A stretch of 64,000 nt of DNA, from positions 1,148,501 to 1,212,500 of the forward strand of contig NC_069086.1 in assembly GCF_947172395.1 (NCBI RefSeq), in the 5' to 3' direction. Both the position numbers and the translations under genes were made by a program. Positions 43,270 through 54,649 of this stretch are shown here, one piece after another; the first letter of the stretch is position 1, and every line of letters begins with the position of its first letter. Under the pieces are notes generated by a model, which ran no database searches, was not told the DNA's origin, and worked only from the letters and a program-made list of their open reading frames with translations. This DNA is from Bicyclus anynana. Taxonomy: Eukaryota > Arthropoda > Insecta > Lepidoptera > Nymphalidae.

Positions 43270-43505
43270 CTAAGTTTTTTTTTTTTTATTCTTTACAAGT
43301 TAGCCCTTGACTACAATCTCACCTGATGGTAAGCGATGATGCAGTCTAAGATGGAAGCGGGCTAACTTGTTTGGTGGTAACTAGCCACGGCCGAAGCCTC
43401 CCACTAGCCAGACCTGGACAAATTAAGAAACTCTCAATCTGGCCAGCCGGGGATCGAACCCAGGAGAACTCCGTGACGGCCTGCGTCACGGAGGCCGTCA
43501 AAAAA
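43270..43505 (-). mobile_element. SINE-2 copy
   Basis: On plus: T run, TACAAGTTAGCCCTTGACTA, CACCTGATGGTAAGCGATGA, GGCCGAAGCCTCCCACTAGC, and the head GGGGATCGAACCCAGGAG (B-box) with CTCCGTGACGGCCTGCGTCA. The middle is deleted relative to 23135-23495. Confidence 0.85.
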
Positions 43506-44411
43506 GTAATTTTATAATTAAAATACAATACTCCTCTTTTGCAAGTCGGTTAAAAAGCCTAAAATATGTAGACTAAAATATAACAAAGAAATAAAATATG
43601 TAGGTCACTAATTTACATTATGAAATATAATATTATTGTAACTCTGGCTTTACCAACATAAACTCACTCTCCGAAATGAAAACCTAGTTGTTTGTTAACA
43701 AAGGATTTGTAATTTATTCATTTTATTTGGTTTTATTTACCTGAATAATTTTATACTTTGTTTTTCAATTTAACTAGGTAGGTGCTGTGATAAAACGAAA
43801 GTTTTGTTTTATCATAATTAGTATATTAAAAATTTTAATAAAAAACATTCAACCCACTTCCAACTCAAAAATTAAATAAATAAAAAATATAAAGTAACAT
43901 CTTACCTATGTGCTACCATTATTAGTTCTGATCAGTTTGAAGGCGGTGCCAAGCCAGTGATGTTTTAATTCAAGTAGTTTAAATTTTAAAATTTCTGTGT
44001 TTTTTTCAGAAACGGCTTTAATTAAAACACGACACTGTATTGGCACTGCCATATCTGTAAGGCAAGAATACCTGAACATACATACAGCCGAACGTAGAAG
44101 CTCCTCCTTTTTGGAAATCGGTTAAAAACGACCCTCGACAGGCACTTCTAGGAGAGAATATATCTATAGCACATACATTGAAGCAGCGTGTTTAAGCAGA
44201 GGTTTAAGCTCCCTCAACTTAGACCCACCACGCTTAGGACCGACAGCTTCTAGGCTATTCTGTAACGATATGTTTCGAATTCACTTCTATCTCTCTCTGT
44301 TTAACACGATACTATAGAATGAGAAAGATAGCGGTAAATTCGAAACTCCCACTTGCGAGTTATACAAAGCATCGTTAGGGAATAGCCGTGCTTAACATGC
44401 TTGCAGAGGCA
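43506..44411. other. Unassigned AT-rich DNA
   Basis: No gene or recognised repeat. Confidence 0.5.
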
Positions 44412-44675
44412 AGGGGGTGTATTTTTTTTTTTATTTTTTTTTGTTATTTAATTAGCCCTTGACTACAATCTCAACTGATGGTAAGTGATGATGCAGTCTA
44501 AGATGGAAGCGGGCTAATTTGTTAGGAGGAGGATGAAAATCCACATTCCTTTTTGACTTCTACACGACATCGTACTGGAACCCTAAATCGTGGTAATCAA
44601 CAAAAAAAACCCTAAAAAACCCTAAAAAAGTGGCAATTAACTGCGGCCGAAGCCTACCACCAGTCAAAATCTATA
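44412..44675 (-). mobile_element. SINE-2 copy
   Basis: T run, ATTAGCCCTTGACTACAATC, GATGATGCAGTCTAAGATGG, GAGGATGAAAATCCACATTC, CGACATCGTACTGGAACCCT, and GCGGCCGAAGCC. A CCCTAAAAAA duplication lies in the middle (44610-44630). Confidence 0.8.
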
Positions 44676-45567
44676 TATTATCTTATCTTCAGAATTACAT
44701 TTCCTGACATTTTTTTCTGAAATTTTTTTGGAAAGAACAAAATCTCAATATATTAGAGTTATAACGTGACGAAAGACTCGAAGCAAGAGCATGGTGTAGA
44801 GCCAACAAAGACTGCTACAAAAAAAAAGTACGGAACCCTAAAAAGCACCGGGGGGTCAATATACATTTCCCGAATCCGCAGACACAGTTCTAAATGTAGA
44901 GTAAGCGCTTTTCATTTTAAATTTACAATTCCCAAAACAGCAAAGTCCCAAACTCTCCTACATTTCAGCGAAAACAATTAGCGCTGCATTACAATAGGAA
45001 CTTTCATCTGAATATTGTAGAATTTGTACAACGCTGGCACGGCTGAACTACTTTTTGTGCTATTTTGTTCAAATATTTCCATTAGCAGGTATGAAATGGT
45101 CTGTCTGCTAGATACGGACATTTCAATTGAATAATTCCTCGTTGGAAGTCGTGGCAGCATAAGTATGCTTTTTCGAGTCGCCCAAAATGCTTACGTGCTG
45201 AACATAAGCGAGGCTTGGCTAAAATGTTAAGATCAAATCCTGTATCATACTAGAACCTGTACATTTTATAAATGACTGGTAAGTTTCAGGATGTATCCCA
45301 GGTAACATGACATTTTAAAATTTTTATGGTTTAGTTTAAATGGTAAGGTACATTCACATTTTATTAAATTATGGATCCCCTTTATTCCATTCCTTTCAAT
45401 TCTAAATTACATTTAAATTTTAGAATTGTCTAGAAATCTATCGTGAGTGTTATTCATATTAATTGATTATGAAACACGGCTAAAACTCACGTGATATTAC
45501 GTCGGAGTATGCCCGACTAGTTTCAAACCCATACGGTGTCCTTAGTCATGAGCTGGTTCTTGCAATG
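44676..45567. other. Unassigned AT-rich DNA
   Basis: No gene or recognised repeat. Confidence 0.5.
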
Positions 45568-45616
45568 CGGCACGATTCAAACTGAATCGTGATCGTGAAA
45601 CGTTTGGATCGTGCCG
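45568..45616. repeat. GC-rich hairpin
   Basis: CGGCACGATTCAAAC (45568-45582) pairs with GTTTGGATCGTGCCG (45602-45616), 14 of 15 as Watson-Crick pairs. The loop holds ATCGTGATCGTGA. Confidence 0.65.
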
Positions 45617-45623
45617 CGTGCGG

Positions 45624-45703
45624 AGGTGCACGCCGCGGACCAGATTCGAACTCACACCCTCTGGAATAAAAGGCAGAGATTATATCCACTGGGCTATCAC
45701 GTA
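45624..45703 (-). mobile_element. SINE-1 tRNA head fragment
   Basis: On plus: CCGCGGACCAGATTCGAACT, CACCCTCTGGAATAAAAGGC, ATATCCACTGGGCTATCACG. This is the reverse complement of the SINE-1 head. No body follows. Confidence 0.75.
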
Positions 45704-46099
45704 GTCTATTTTTAATAATGATATTATATTCTTTGAGTCATTATTATGAGGAGTTAAATGCATTAAAACAGTTACAAACACTACTAGGAGGAAAATTCTT
45801 TGTGGAAAAGTAAATTGCAATTTACAACTGCATTTATGTCTTAGAAGAAAACGTTAATAAAGTTATGCTGCCTCCTAGATTCTAACAAGCGAGAGCACAA
45901 AGCTTTGTTAATTAGTGCTCGTACATTTGCAGCTTAAACGTTAACAACTCTTACTGGTTACTAACTGGTAAGTTACAGGCACTATCCAATGGCATTACAC
46001 TGCATCTTACATGACGAAGTCGTGGACGTCAGCTTGTACATTAATATAATAACTATATCTAGAAAGTAATAAGAGACTAATAAAAACAAAGAACTGCAT
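45704..46099. other. Unassigned AT-rich DNA
   Basis: No gene or recognised repeat. Confidence 0.5.
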
Positions 46100-46205
46100 T
46101 TTTTTTATATAGCATAGGCTTACGCTTGACCACAATCAAGCCTGATGGTAAGCAATGATGAGGTCTAAGATGAAGCGCGCTTGCCTAGAAGATGCCTATT
46201 CACTC
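46100..46205 (-). mobile_element. SINE-2-related 3' fragment
   Basis: T run, AGGCTTACGCTTGACCACAA, GCCTGATGGTAAGCAATGAT, GAAGATGCCTATTCACTCTT. It is closest to 26566-26690. Confidence 0.6.
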
Positions 46206-46699
46206 TTGCCTTGAAGTTGCACAAATTATACGTGTCAGGAAACACAGACGCCGAATCCATATTTTGGCAGTTTTTATTAGGAACCTTGACACAATTTCTC
46301 AAAAGAAGAATTTCTCTAATATTCTTAGATACCTACAATGTTTTTGTACGGCAGCGTAGCCTCTCATATACAGAATTCTCTTGATAGTGACACACTATTT
46401 AAATCTATACATCGATGTAGCAATCTACTTGCTTCAAATCTTCCTATGCAAAGGCTGTTTGCTAGCATAGAGATCTTAAAATTCATTAGAATGATGTCAA
46501 AATAGAGAGAAATTTCCGTAGTGACGCGTCTCTAATTCACGACGTAACTTATTGCTCATCTGGAGTGTAAATGATAGTCATTTTCACCGCAGCGAGAATG
46601 TTCCAGCATTATTTGAGTGTAATCACTGTCTCTAGGAAAACGGTAGACGGGCTTACAGGAAGACAAGTTAATTTTGATCTCGCTTGATGTTAAGTGACG
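46206..46699. other. Unassigned AT-rich DNA
   Basis: A worn SINE-2-like remnant is near 46650-46705 (TCTCGCTTGATGTTAAGTGA). No gene seen. Confidence 0.45.
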
Positions 46700-46852
46700 A
46701 CGCAATAAATTCAAATTCAAAATTCATTTATTTCAAGTAGGCGTAGTTAAGCACTTCTGACGTCTATTTTGACTTTTTGTAGAGACTCTACCGTATTCTT
46801 CATATGGGAGATCCACTGAGAAGAGCAGACAATAAACTCAACTGCTCTTTTA
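46700..46852 (-). mobile_element. Family D copy
   Basis: AATTCATTTATTTCAAGTAG, GGAGATCCACTGAGAAGAGC and ACTCAACTGCTCTTTT are the reverse complement of the family D 3' end. Confidence 0.7.
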
Positions 46853-47169
46853 AAATCAACATTTATTACAATATTCATTATGATTACATTAGATAAAAGT
46901 AAGCTAACTTAGAAGTGGTATCTGCGGACCTGTTTATTCAATCTATCATTATTATGAGCCTATTTATATTAGCGGATTTATGATGAACAGTACCGTTTTC
47001 TTTCGTCGCCACGACGCGCTCGAGGCGTCTAGACTTATCTCACTTAATCTACAAATCCCATCGATCTCAATGATATTTCTTAATCCAGTCTCAAGTCTCA
47101 CCATGATACAGCAGACGTACTTCTAAACCTCAAGATTTACTCTGTCAGAGTTTATACAACAAATACACA
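46853..47169. other. Unassigned AT-rich DNA
   Basis: No gene or recognised repeat. Confidence 0.5.
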
Positions 47170-47239
47170 ACAATAATTATATAATGATTTATTTATTTTG
47201 CTATCATCCGCGAAAATTCGGCGAACCCATGCGACAACG

Positions 47240-47310
47240 TCACCCAGGTCCGACAAAATACTCTCTACGTACGTTTCACCCCGAAACCGGAGCATCCTCA
47301 GGAGATGTTG
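47240..47310 (-). ncRNA. Candidate hammerhead ribozyme of the Penelope-like element
   Basis: In minus-strand order: CTGAGGA (47301-47295), a stem with GCTCCG and CGGGGT around a GTTT loop, GAAAC (47277-47273), then GTC (47254-47252), the usual cleavage triplet. The CUGANGA and GAAA boxes and their spacing match the hammerhead core. Penelope-like elements are known to carry hammerheads in their terminal repeats. Stem III looks weak (only A-U, C-G and one wobble next to the core), and stem I is imperfect, so activity is uncertain. Confidence 0.55.
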
Positions 47311-47488
47311 ACTCTACAACGTGCAATTGCAAAGTGTCGTTTTCGACCTTTGCTTCGTCTTTTATAGACCAAAAAGTAGGTGGGGCAAGAGGTGGGCGTT
47401 GCCAAGATACTCATAATATAAGCGATTTATCTCGCATCGCATTCAAACATTTTTATTAGTGGTGACTCCGATAACTCTATTTGTTCAT

Positions 47489-48784
47489 TTATAGTCGTAG
47501 GCCTTTATTGCAAGTGTGTAAAATGTCATACATATGATTATCTGCCAGCTTATGACCAGTATCTAGGAGATGCTTTGCAAAGTGCGACCTTTGTGGACGG
47601 TCATTTCGAACAGCGGATATGTGTTCCTTGTAACGTGTATCAAAATTCCGACCGGTTTGACCAATATATGTTGCATTACATTCAGAACATTGCAATTTAT
47701 ATACTCCCGATTTATGTTGCTTTTCTAGTTTATCTTTACCATTGCAAATATTTTTAAGAGAGTTATTTGTTCTGAAAGCCACATTTATATCATGCTTTCT
47801 AAGTGTTTTTGCAATACGTTCCGACACTGGACCAAAGTATGTTAGACTAGCTTTAAATTTTTTAGGTTTTTCTAATGGAATTCCATAAAGTTCTTTTCTA
47901 ATCAACACCAATTGTTTCTTATTGATTATTCTATTCACAATATTCGGGTTGTATCCATTCGAAATGGCCATGCAATATATTATATTTAATTCCTTGTTAT
48001 ACTGATCCCTAGTTAGAGGAATGGACATCAGTCTATGAACATAACTATGGAAAGCTGCTAATTTATGTTGCCATGGATGATAAGATGAAGCTGGTATGGT
48101 TATATCTGTATAAGTTGGCTTACGATAAATCCCAAAGTGATGTCTATTATTAACTCTAGTGATTGTTACATCAAGGAAATTTAAAGAATTATTCTGTTCT
48201 ATTTCTAATTTAAATTTAATTTTTGGGTGCAAATTGTTTAATTTATCTACAAAGACATCCAATTGTCTGTCCGTTCCAGTCCAGCATATAATTATATCGT
48301 CTACATATCGATAGTAATATAAAATGTGATTATTTTTAACAATATTTTTATTTTCAAAGTCATCCATAAATATGTCAGCCATTAAGGGACTCAAAGGTGA
48401 TCCCATAGCTAGCCCTTCATTTTGCTGGTAGTAATCATTATTAAATCTAAAATAATTTTGTTCCATACATATATGTGTTAACTCAATCAACTCTGCCATT
48501 TCAGTAGGATGCGTTTTATTTATTTCTAACAATTTATTTAAAATGTCCAGTGTTTCGTTTACTGGAACTTTAGTAAATAAGCTATCGACATCTAATGATA
48601 TTAATTTACAACAGTTAGGTAAATCTATATCCTTGATTTTGGTGACTAGTTCAACAGTGTTTTTAAGTGCAAATACTGGCCGAAAAGAGGTTTTTAGTTT
48701 AATAATATTATTTAATTGCTTTGCTAGCTCATATGCTGGGGCTCCAATATAGGAGACAACTGGACGCATTGGGATGTTATACAA
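47489..48784 (-). CDS. Penelope-like reverse transcriptase with GIY-YIG endonuclease
   Basis: This 431-residue frame lacks its natural N-terminus. RT motifs: IPMRPVVSYIGAPAYELA (about 4-21), LISLDVDSLFTKVP (61-74), GLAMGSPLSPLMAD (124-137) and the catalytic YRYVDDIIICW (158-168). NSLNFLDVTI and GIYRKPTYTD follow. The C-terminal GIY-YIG nuclease starts at GVYKLQCSECNATYIGQTGR (360-379) with the conserved Arg in RYKEH. The Cys pair CSEC and nearby His fit the zinc linker typical of this class. These RTs resemble telomerase RT, and the nuclease cuts the target. The frame ends at 47489; NEQIELSE, the usual tail, continues in another frame just after, so the last residues are frame-shifted. Upstream of 48784 the sequence is not recognisable. 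Confidence 0.88.
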   Translation of the reverse strand: MYNIPMRPVVSYIGAPAYELAKQLNNIIKLKTSFRPVFALKNTVELVTKIKDIDLPNCCKLISLDVDSLFTKVPVNETLDILNKLLEINKTHPTEMAELIELTHICMEQNYFRFNNDYYQQNEGLAMGSPLSPLMADIFMDDFENKNIVKNNHILYYYRYVDDIIICWTGTDRQLDVFVDKLNNLHPKIKFKLEIEQNNSLNFLDVTITRVNNRHHFGIYRKPTYTDITIPASSYHPWQHKLAAFHSYVHRLMSIPLTRDQYNKELNIIYCMAISNGYNPNIVNRIINKKQLVLIRKELYGIPLEKPKKFKASLTYFGPVSERIAKTLRKHDINVAFRTNNSLKNICNGKDKLEKQHKSGVYKLQCSECNATYIGQTGRNFDTRYKEHISAVRNDRPQRSHFAKHLLDTGHKLADNHMYDILHTCNKGLRL

Positions 48785-48790
48785 ATCAAC

Positions 48791-49185
48791 AATAATACAA
48801 ATTCTACTATGTCTAGCTTTTTGTTATAAGTCTGTGGCATTAACGTTGAAAGCCGAGAATAAATGAGGGCAACATTTAACTCAAAAATACTGTACCTGTG
48901 AATATCACGCTGATATATAAATGTCACGCTCGAAGATACCTATCTGCTGAGATACGTGACACTTGTGTACGATAATGTAACACAATCACGGAATAAGCGC
49001 TTTTATCTTCACAAAAATAATGTCTTTAGAAACAGATAAAATACGACGTTCCGTATTCCAAACCGCGTTTGTCAAGAGGAGAGACAAAAAGTTGATTTAC
49101 AATTATTTCTAGATACTTGTAGAACGCAAAGTTCTGTGAGTTTCTCTTCTTCTCTATATGTAATATAGAAAAGACTTGGTCGCTG
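48791..49185. other. Unassigned AT-rich DNA
   Basis: No Penelope-type coding sequence could be traced beyond 48790, and no second terminal repeat was found. Confidence 0.5.
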
Positions 49186-49592
49186 ACTATGGGCCTCATT
49201 AGAAGGCTCAAAGTCACTCAGCGGGAGATGGAGCGAGCTATGCTTGGAGTTTCTCTGCGTGATCGAATCAGGAATGAGGAGATCGGCAGACGAACCAAAG
49301 TCAGTGACATAGCTCAGCAAGTCGCGAAACTGAAGTGGCAGTGGGCAGGCTACATAGTTCGAAGAGCCGATGGACGTTGGGGTCCCAAAGTGCTGGAATG
49401 GTGACCCCGCACCGGAGAGCGCAGTGTTGGTCGACCCTCCACTAGGTGGACCGAGGATATCAAGCGGGTTGCAGGGTGTCGCTGGATGCTGGCGGCTCGA
49501 GGTCGTTGTGCTTGAAGGTCCATGCAAGAGGCCTATGTGAACCAGTGGACCTCTATCGACTGATAAGGTAAGGTAAGGTAAGGATGCATATT
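49186..49592 (+). pseudogene. RTE-type LINE C-terminal fragment with GGTAA tail
   Basis: From 49189 the frame reads RAMLGVSLRDRIRNEEI, RRTKVSDIAQQVAKLKWQW, RADGRWGPKVLEW, then TGA at about 49402. GERSVGRPSTRWTEDIKRV follows in the same frame and ends at a second stop near 49517. The element ends AAGGTAAGGTAAGGTAAGG (about 49565-49583), a short tandem tail typical of RTE elements. It is 5'-truncated. Confidence 0.82.
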
Positions 49593-50507
49593 CTATCATT
49601 AAATTACACAAATTTTAATCCAGATTCAGACAGCTGCGGTAACGTCACACGACTGCATTTCTTTTCAGTTGACGTCCTGTCCTAATGACAACACCGATAC
49701 TCTTAACTTGAATACATGTTTTCACAAGTTAATGACAAATTTTGTCAACGCCGCAATGTTACTCAAGGCAATAATTGCTGGATAATCTGGACAGGCGTTT
49801 ACTTTATCGTATTATATCTCATTTATCTACCTACCTGCTAATATTTTTACATTGTTATATGAAATGTCATTCACTCGTGTTCCATCTTCCATCAGAAAAG
49901 TAACACACGTATTCAACATCAAAAGGCCTTTTAATTAACAAAACCACGAAGATCAAGTCCGACAGCAAACAAATTTCACTCTGAAAAGATTATTAATATT
50001 TTATTTTTACTTAGAACAAGTTTAAACATATCACATTATTCAACTACCCTATTACGGAGTAATTAAGTAGATATTCAGTGCGAACTACGTCAGTGCAGAT
50101 GTAATTAAGCTGACATGACACGAACTGCGGCCGAAGTTCGTGTCGTCGTTCGCCGCCCTACACTGTCAGTGCTGCCAACGACGTAATGAGTGAATGATTA
50201 ACTCACTATTCTGTATTCACTGTGAACAGTGAACAGTGAACAGTGAACAAAGTTTAGTAACTTGTTTGGATGTCATTTCATAACGTCAGCGTAAACTTAT
50301 GCTGACATTGACATACCAGAAACGTCACTGAGGTTTGATTTGCAGTAGTACCAACTGTAAGTTAATCAATGACAATTGACTTAACATGATCTTTTTGAGA
50401 TTCATCAATAATTACTATCAAGAGAAGTATAAAAAGTGCCCAAGGACACCAATGTTGTTAAATAACGAAGAAGAAAAGTAAAATTGTAATAGCAAGAGAA
50501 CTATAAT
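49593..50507. other. Unassigned DNA with a heptamer tandem repeat
   Basis: At 50219-50250 AGTGAAC repeats four times in a row (ACTGTGAACAGTGAACAGTG and onward). No gene seen. Confidence 0.55.
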
Positions 50508-50707
50508 ACTAGCTGACGCCACGCGGTTTCACTTGCGTGGTTCCCGTTTCCGTAGGAATAAGGAGATAATATAGCCGATAGCTTTTCTCGATTAATGGGC
50601 TATTCAACACTGAAAAAATTTTTAAAATCGGACCAGTAGTTCCTGAGATTAGCGCGTTCAATCGAACGAACAAACAAACACTTCAGCTTTATAATATTAG
50701 TATAGAT
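50508..50707 (+). repeat. Family A repeat copy
   Basis: ACTAGCTGACGCCACGCGGT to CTTTATAATATTAGTATAGAT; complete in comparison with the other copies. Confidence 0.75.
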
Positions 50708-52107
50708 TTCTAGATTCACCAAACTAACATACATAAGTGAGAATAACATAAGAGTGAAGCCCTGGCTTTGCTCTTATGCTTAAATTTTTTTTTCTTCAAA
50801 AACAGTAAGTACCTACGTGTTTTCTGGCTAAAAGGTACTCTATTTTCTCCTGTATTCCCTTAACACTAAAACTCACAAAAATTCATGATGATTGATTGAG
50901 TATCTAGAGCATAATAGGCGTAACAAAGAACACTGTTAACATCATTTTTGAAATTAGTATCCGTATCTTTCTGAAGTGGAATAAAAGGTATGTATTGTAA
51001 CGTACCGAATGTGATGTTTTATGAAAAAAAAATATAAAACCTCTTCTCTATATTACTTTTCCAACAATTGACAAAACCTGCAGATACTCAACTAACGAAA
51101 GCTAGAAAAATCTCATACGTAACGAGATTGCTCTAGAGAAAACAGAGAGAGCTAACATCGAAGTCAATAATTGCTGCCATTTCTAAAAATAGAACGAACT
51201 TGCAATACTGTCCTACCTTTTATTGCTATTCAGTAACATTTCAGTTTTTCACAGGCAATTTGACGTAGTGATTTCCACATAATAAAAGCCCATACGTTGA
51301 GCGTATGTCAGCTCTTTAAATAAAGTGTCAACGGAAATGTGCTGAGGGGGACGAATTGATCGGCCCCTGTCAAACGTGCCACGATTTTATCACTCGATAT
51401 TGAATAAACTTAAGTGACAGGTCATGGTGTGTCACACACATTCATTTCAATCACTGTCACAAGCTAGCCACGTTGGTGCAGTGCCTTTCTTTGTGCTTTT
51501 AGATATTGAGGTCATGTATTCGAAACTTTGGAACTAATCACGCTATCCCGTATCGAAGATGCGTGGTGAGTCTAAACTCCAAATCTTCTCTCCTACATGT
51601 CCCTAACTACTGCAAGTTTGCAATTTCGCTCCCGACACTGTAAAAACATGTTACTATATTTTTTAAGATAAAAAAAACTAAAACTCATCAAACTAGATGG
51701 ATTTACATTGTTTAGTTTACAAATTCTTGAAGCCATCTTCTGACAAAGTGACAACAATCAGAAAAGCTTAATGGTATCTTTATAATGACACTGGACAAGC
51801 GGAAATAAAGACTTGTAATTGTGAAAATAAAAGACAAAATGAAATTAAACACACGTAAGTTTAAAAGGCTCGTAACAAGTTTATAAACTCTCAGTTGAAA
51901 CTTTTATAGCGCCATCAAATCGCCGCAATGTCGTAAAACCCTAAGTTTAATGTATTGCTGTAAGGTTGGTCTTATCGCGAGCCGGCCCCACTCATCCAAA
52001 CTTAAAGTATAACATTTACAGGCACGACTGGAACATCAGTGTCGGTACCCAGTACATAAATTAATGACTTAATACATACCTAATAATATAGTATATACAA
52101 ATAAATT
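50708..52107. other. Unassigned AT-rich DNA
   Basis: It holds the 30-base segment 51908-51937 that matches 25578-25607 on the other strand. No gene seen. Confidence 0.5.
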
Positions 52108-52305
52108 AAAATTAAATATCACGTGTCTCAAACGGTGAAGGAAAACATTGTGAGGAAACCTGCACACCAGAGAATTTCTTAATTCTCTGCGTGTGTGAAG
52201 TCTGCCAATCCGCATTGGGCCAGCGTGGTGGACTATTGGCCTAACCCCTCTCATTCTGACAGGAGACTCGAGCTCAGCAGTAAGCCGTATATGGATTGAT
52301 AACGA
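52108..52305 (+). mobile_element. SINE-1 body, left arm of an inverted pair
   Basis: ATTAAATATCACGTGTCTCA through CAGTAAGCCGTATATGGATTGATAA. No tRNA head. It faces 52381-52600 tail to tail. Confidence 0.85.
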
Positions 52306-52380
52306 CGGTACAAATAAATACATTTCAGGCTGTTTGTGATTCAAATATAACTGTTTATCAAGTGCTTATAGTTATTTCAT

Positions 52381-52600
52381 CATTTTCATCATTATCAACT
52401 ATTATTCGGCTCACTGCTGAGCTTTTTTTTAAGAATGAAAGGGGTTAGGCAATAGTCCACCACGCTGGCAAAATACGGATTAGCAGACTTCACACACAGA
52501 GAATTAAGTAAATTCTCTGGTATGCAGATTTCCTCACGATGGTTTTCCTTCACCGTTTGAGACACGTGATATTTAATTTCTTAAAATGCTCACAACTGAA
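52381..52600 (-). mobile_element. SINE-1 body, right arm of an inverted pair
   Basis: On plus: TCATTATCAACTATTATTCG, GTCCACCACGCTGGC, ACACGTGATATTTAATTTCT, TGCTCACAACTGAA. It is followed at once by a SINE-1 head in the opposite orientation. Confidence 0.85.
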
Positions 52601-52602
52601 CC

Positions 52603-52668
52603 GCCGTGATAGCCCAGTGGATACGACCTCTGCCCGGAGGCACATTCGAATCCGGTCCGGGGCATGCT
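52603..52668 (+). mobile_element. SINE-1 tRNA head in reversed orientation
   Basis: GCCGTGATAGCCCAGTGGAT (A-box) and ATTCGAATCCGGTCCGGGGC (B-box). It abuts the right end of the minus-oriented body at 52600, where a minus-oriented head would be expected. Confidence 0.8.
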
Positions 52669-52822
52669 ATGGGATTTTGAGAGGGTGATAGAGAAGGTTA
52701 TTAAGCAATATATAGGCTACTTTTTATACCGGAAAAAGCTATGCTTCCCGCGGGATTTGCAGAATCCCTAATATCACTCGGAATTGTCACACGCTTGAAG
52801 TCACGAGAGTCCGCTAGTAAAT
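52662..52822 (-). repeat. Family B end fragment
   Basis: It ends AAGTCACGAGAGTCCGCTAG on plus, complementary to the CTAGCGGAC end of family B. Includes GCTACTTTTTATACCGG, common near these elements. The left limit is vague. Confidence 0.45.
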
Positions 52823-52988
52823 AATATAATTATTTATTCTGATTTTCAATTCAAATAAGCTTACTGTGCTCCTGTTTCATTTCGTCGCCCGTTTACATTA
52901 TTTTTTCTCATTTCTACTCTTTCTTGTTTACCGTTTTTGAAGTATACTAATTATTGATGTTAACACACGACCAATAGTTAGTGGAACT

Positions 52989-53295
52989 TGTTCGCGTTTC
53001 GGCTTTGCTTGGGAAGGAAAATAGAAAGGACTTACTGAGACCGCTTCGTATCTTCTTTCACTCACATTCACAGCCAAGTTTTATCAGATAGTTTTTGATA
53101 ACATAAAAGCGAAATATCGAAGGGTCGCGGTGCGCGCGCGCATAAAGCGTACATAGGTTGCGGTTGATTACGTGCGACTATTAATTTAGTTTTTCAGCGG
53201 CGTTTTGGAATAACGGGGATTATGCGGGACAGAGACGTACTTATTGGATGCGTTGGAGTAGGAGAGGGATAGAGAGCGTTACCTTTGCGCGAACA
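52989..53295 (-). repeat. 3' LTR of the young element
   Basis: 307 bp, TGTTCGCG to CGCGAACA, the ends being 8-base inverted repeats. It includes a GTGCGCGCGCGC run near 53131-53141. I see no difference from the right LTR. Confidence 0.95.
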
Positions 53296-53630
53296 TACTG
53301 CCCAGCTTTGAAAGCTTTGAAAAGCTTTCAAAAGAGGAAGCGAATGAGTATATAATAAAAAAAAGAAATACTAAAACAAAAAAAATAAACTAAATTAAAA
53401 TTAGTGCTGAATAGGAATTATGCGTGAGCGTATTACAAACCATCTGAGTATACCACTTCTTAATAATCTTAACGAAAGCGTTGTGTGAATGTCTATCCTT
53501 ATATGGATAGCTTAATAATATTCCCTAATAGCTATTAAATTTAACTGCATTATTAACAAACTGTTCCGGTTGGTATCGGCCGCGTGCGAAAATCTTGCTT
53601 ATATCGAACTAGCAATGTATGCAAATCTGT

Positions 53631-53850
53631 TGCGCCAAATGTTCGCATGACATTTTAAGGAGTCAATGTTAGCGAGAAATGAAAAGCGTAAACTTAAAAA
53701 ATTCTTTCATCTCGACACTCTCGAACGCACATATTCATTGCGCCAAATATTAGCACAACATTTAATGAGTTTTTATCCAAGCGCGCAATGAAAAGTAAAT
53801 TAAATGCGTGGATTAAAACATCTGCGAAGCGATTCAATATAATAAGCGAC
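53631..53850. repeat. Degenerate tandem repeat, period about 108 bp
   Basis: TGCGCCAAAT occurs at 53631 and 53739. Each is followed by GACATTTTAA or AACATTTAAT, and then AATGAAAAG. Two units. Confidence 0.65.
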
Positions 53851-54649
53851 ATCTATCACGTCCACTGTCCGAACGCGCGACGAAGAAATTCCGATATTTA
53901 ACTGCAATCGATAGTATATCGAAGCGCTTTAGAAATACGTATCAAATTGCCATGAGGCCAGGAGCGTGTTAGAATATAAAATATGAGAGTACCCGCATCC
54001 AACTGTTCGAGTAGGCGAGATAAAACATTTGCGAAATATACTTAACGAAATTATTGCGAACTAGCGTGATAATAATACAATAAATATTATAGTCATTTGT
54101 TAAGTTTACAATATGACATATGCGAGGTATAAAATAAATTGAGTTTTGAATCGAAAGAAGTTCCATGTAGTGGTAGGTAGGCACCTATGCGACAACCAAC
54201 TCATAGAATTCCTTCAACTAGGTACATGAGGTACCAACGAGTATAGCGATGTTTTTATGTAATGCGTGTAACGAATACAATTTGTATTGATGAATGCGAG
54301 CGTAATAAATAATGTTTTTAAATAAAAACAGTTTGCGACTATAATAAGATCATTTAAGCGATAAAATAGCGAAATACTTAGACAAACGTTAGCGTTTTGT
54401 TTTTAACATAGCGGAAATTCTTAAATACCTATATTACATCCAGTTGGATGAGCGTGCTATGAGTGAGTGACGTATCTTTATACAGCGTTAATTGTTAAGT
54501 ACCTAAAACTATATAATTAACCTACAATGCCCAATTTGGACGTGCGTTTGTATGTGCGTGAATAGCGAATAATTGTAAGCGTTTAAACTAACTAAATAAT
54601 AATTAACTTTTGCGAGCGTTATGAAAAAGCGAAACTTAAAATTAAAAAT

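Larger units (their letters stand above)
47170..48790 (-). mobile_element. Penelope-like element, 5'-truncated
   Basis: An RT plus GIY-YIG frame (47489-48784) is followed on the minus strand by a 320-base non-coding 3' region. That region carries a candidate hammerhead ribozyme and matches the solo fragment at 28980-29083. The N-terminal part of the usual protein is missing; the homology begins in the middle of the RT fingers at 48780. Confidence 0.85.

Noticed and set aside
49565..49583. Telomeric repeat
   Set aside because: The unit is GGTAA, not TTAGG, and it is the tail of an RTE fragment.
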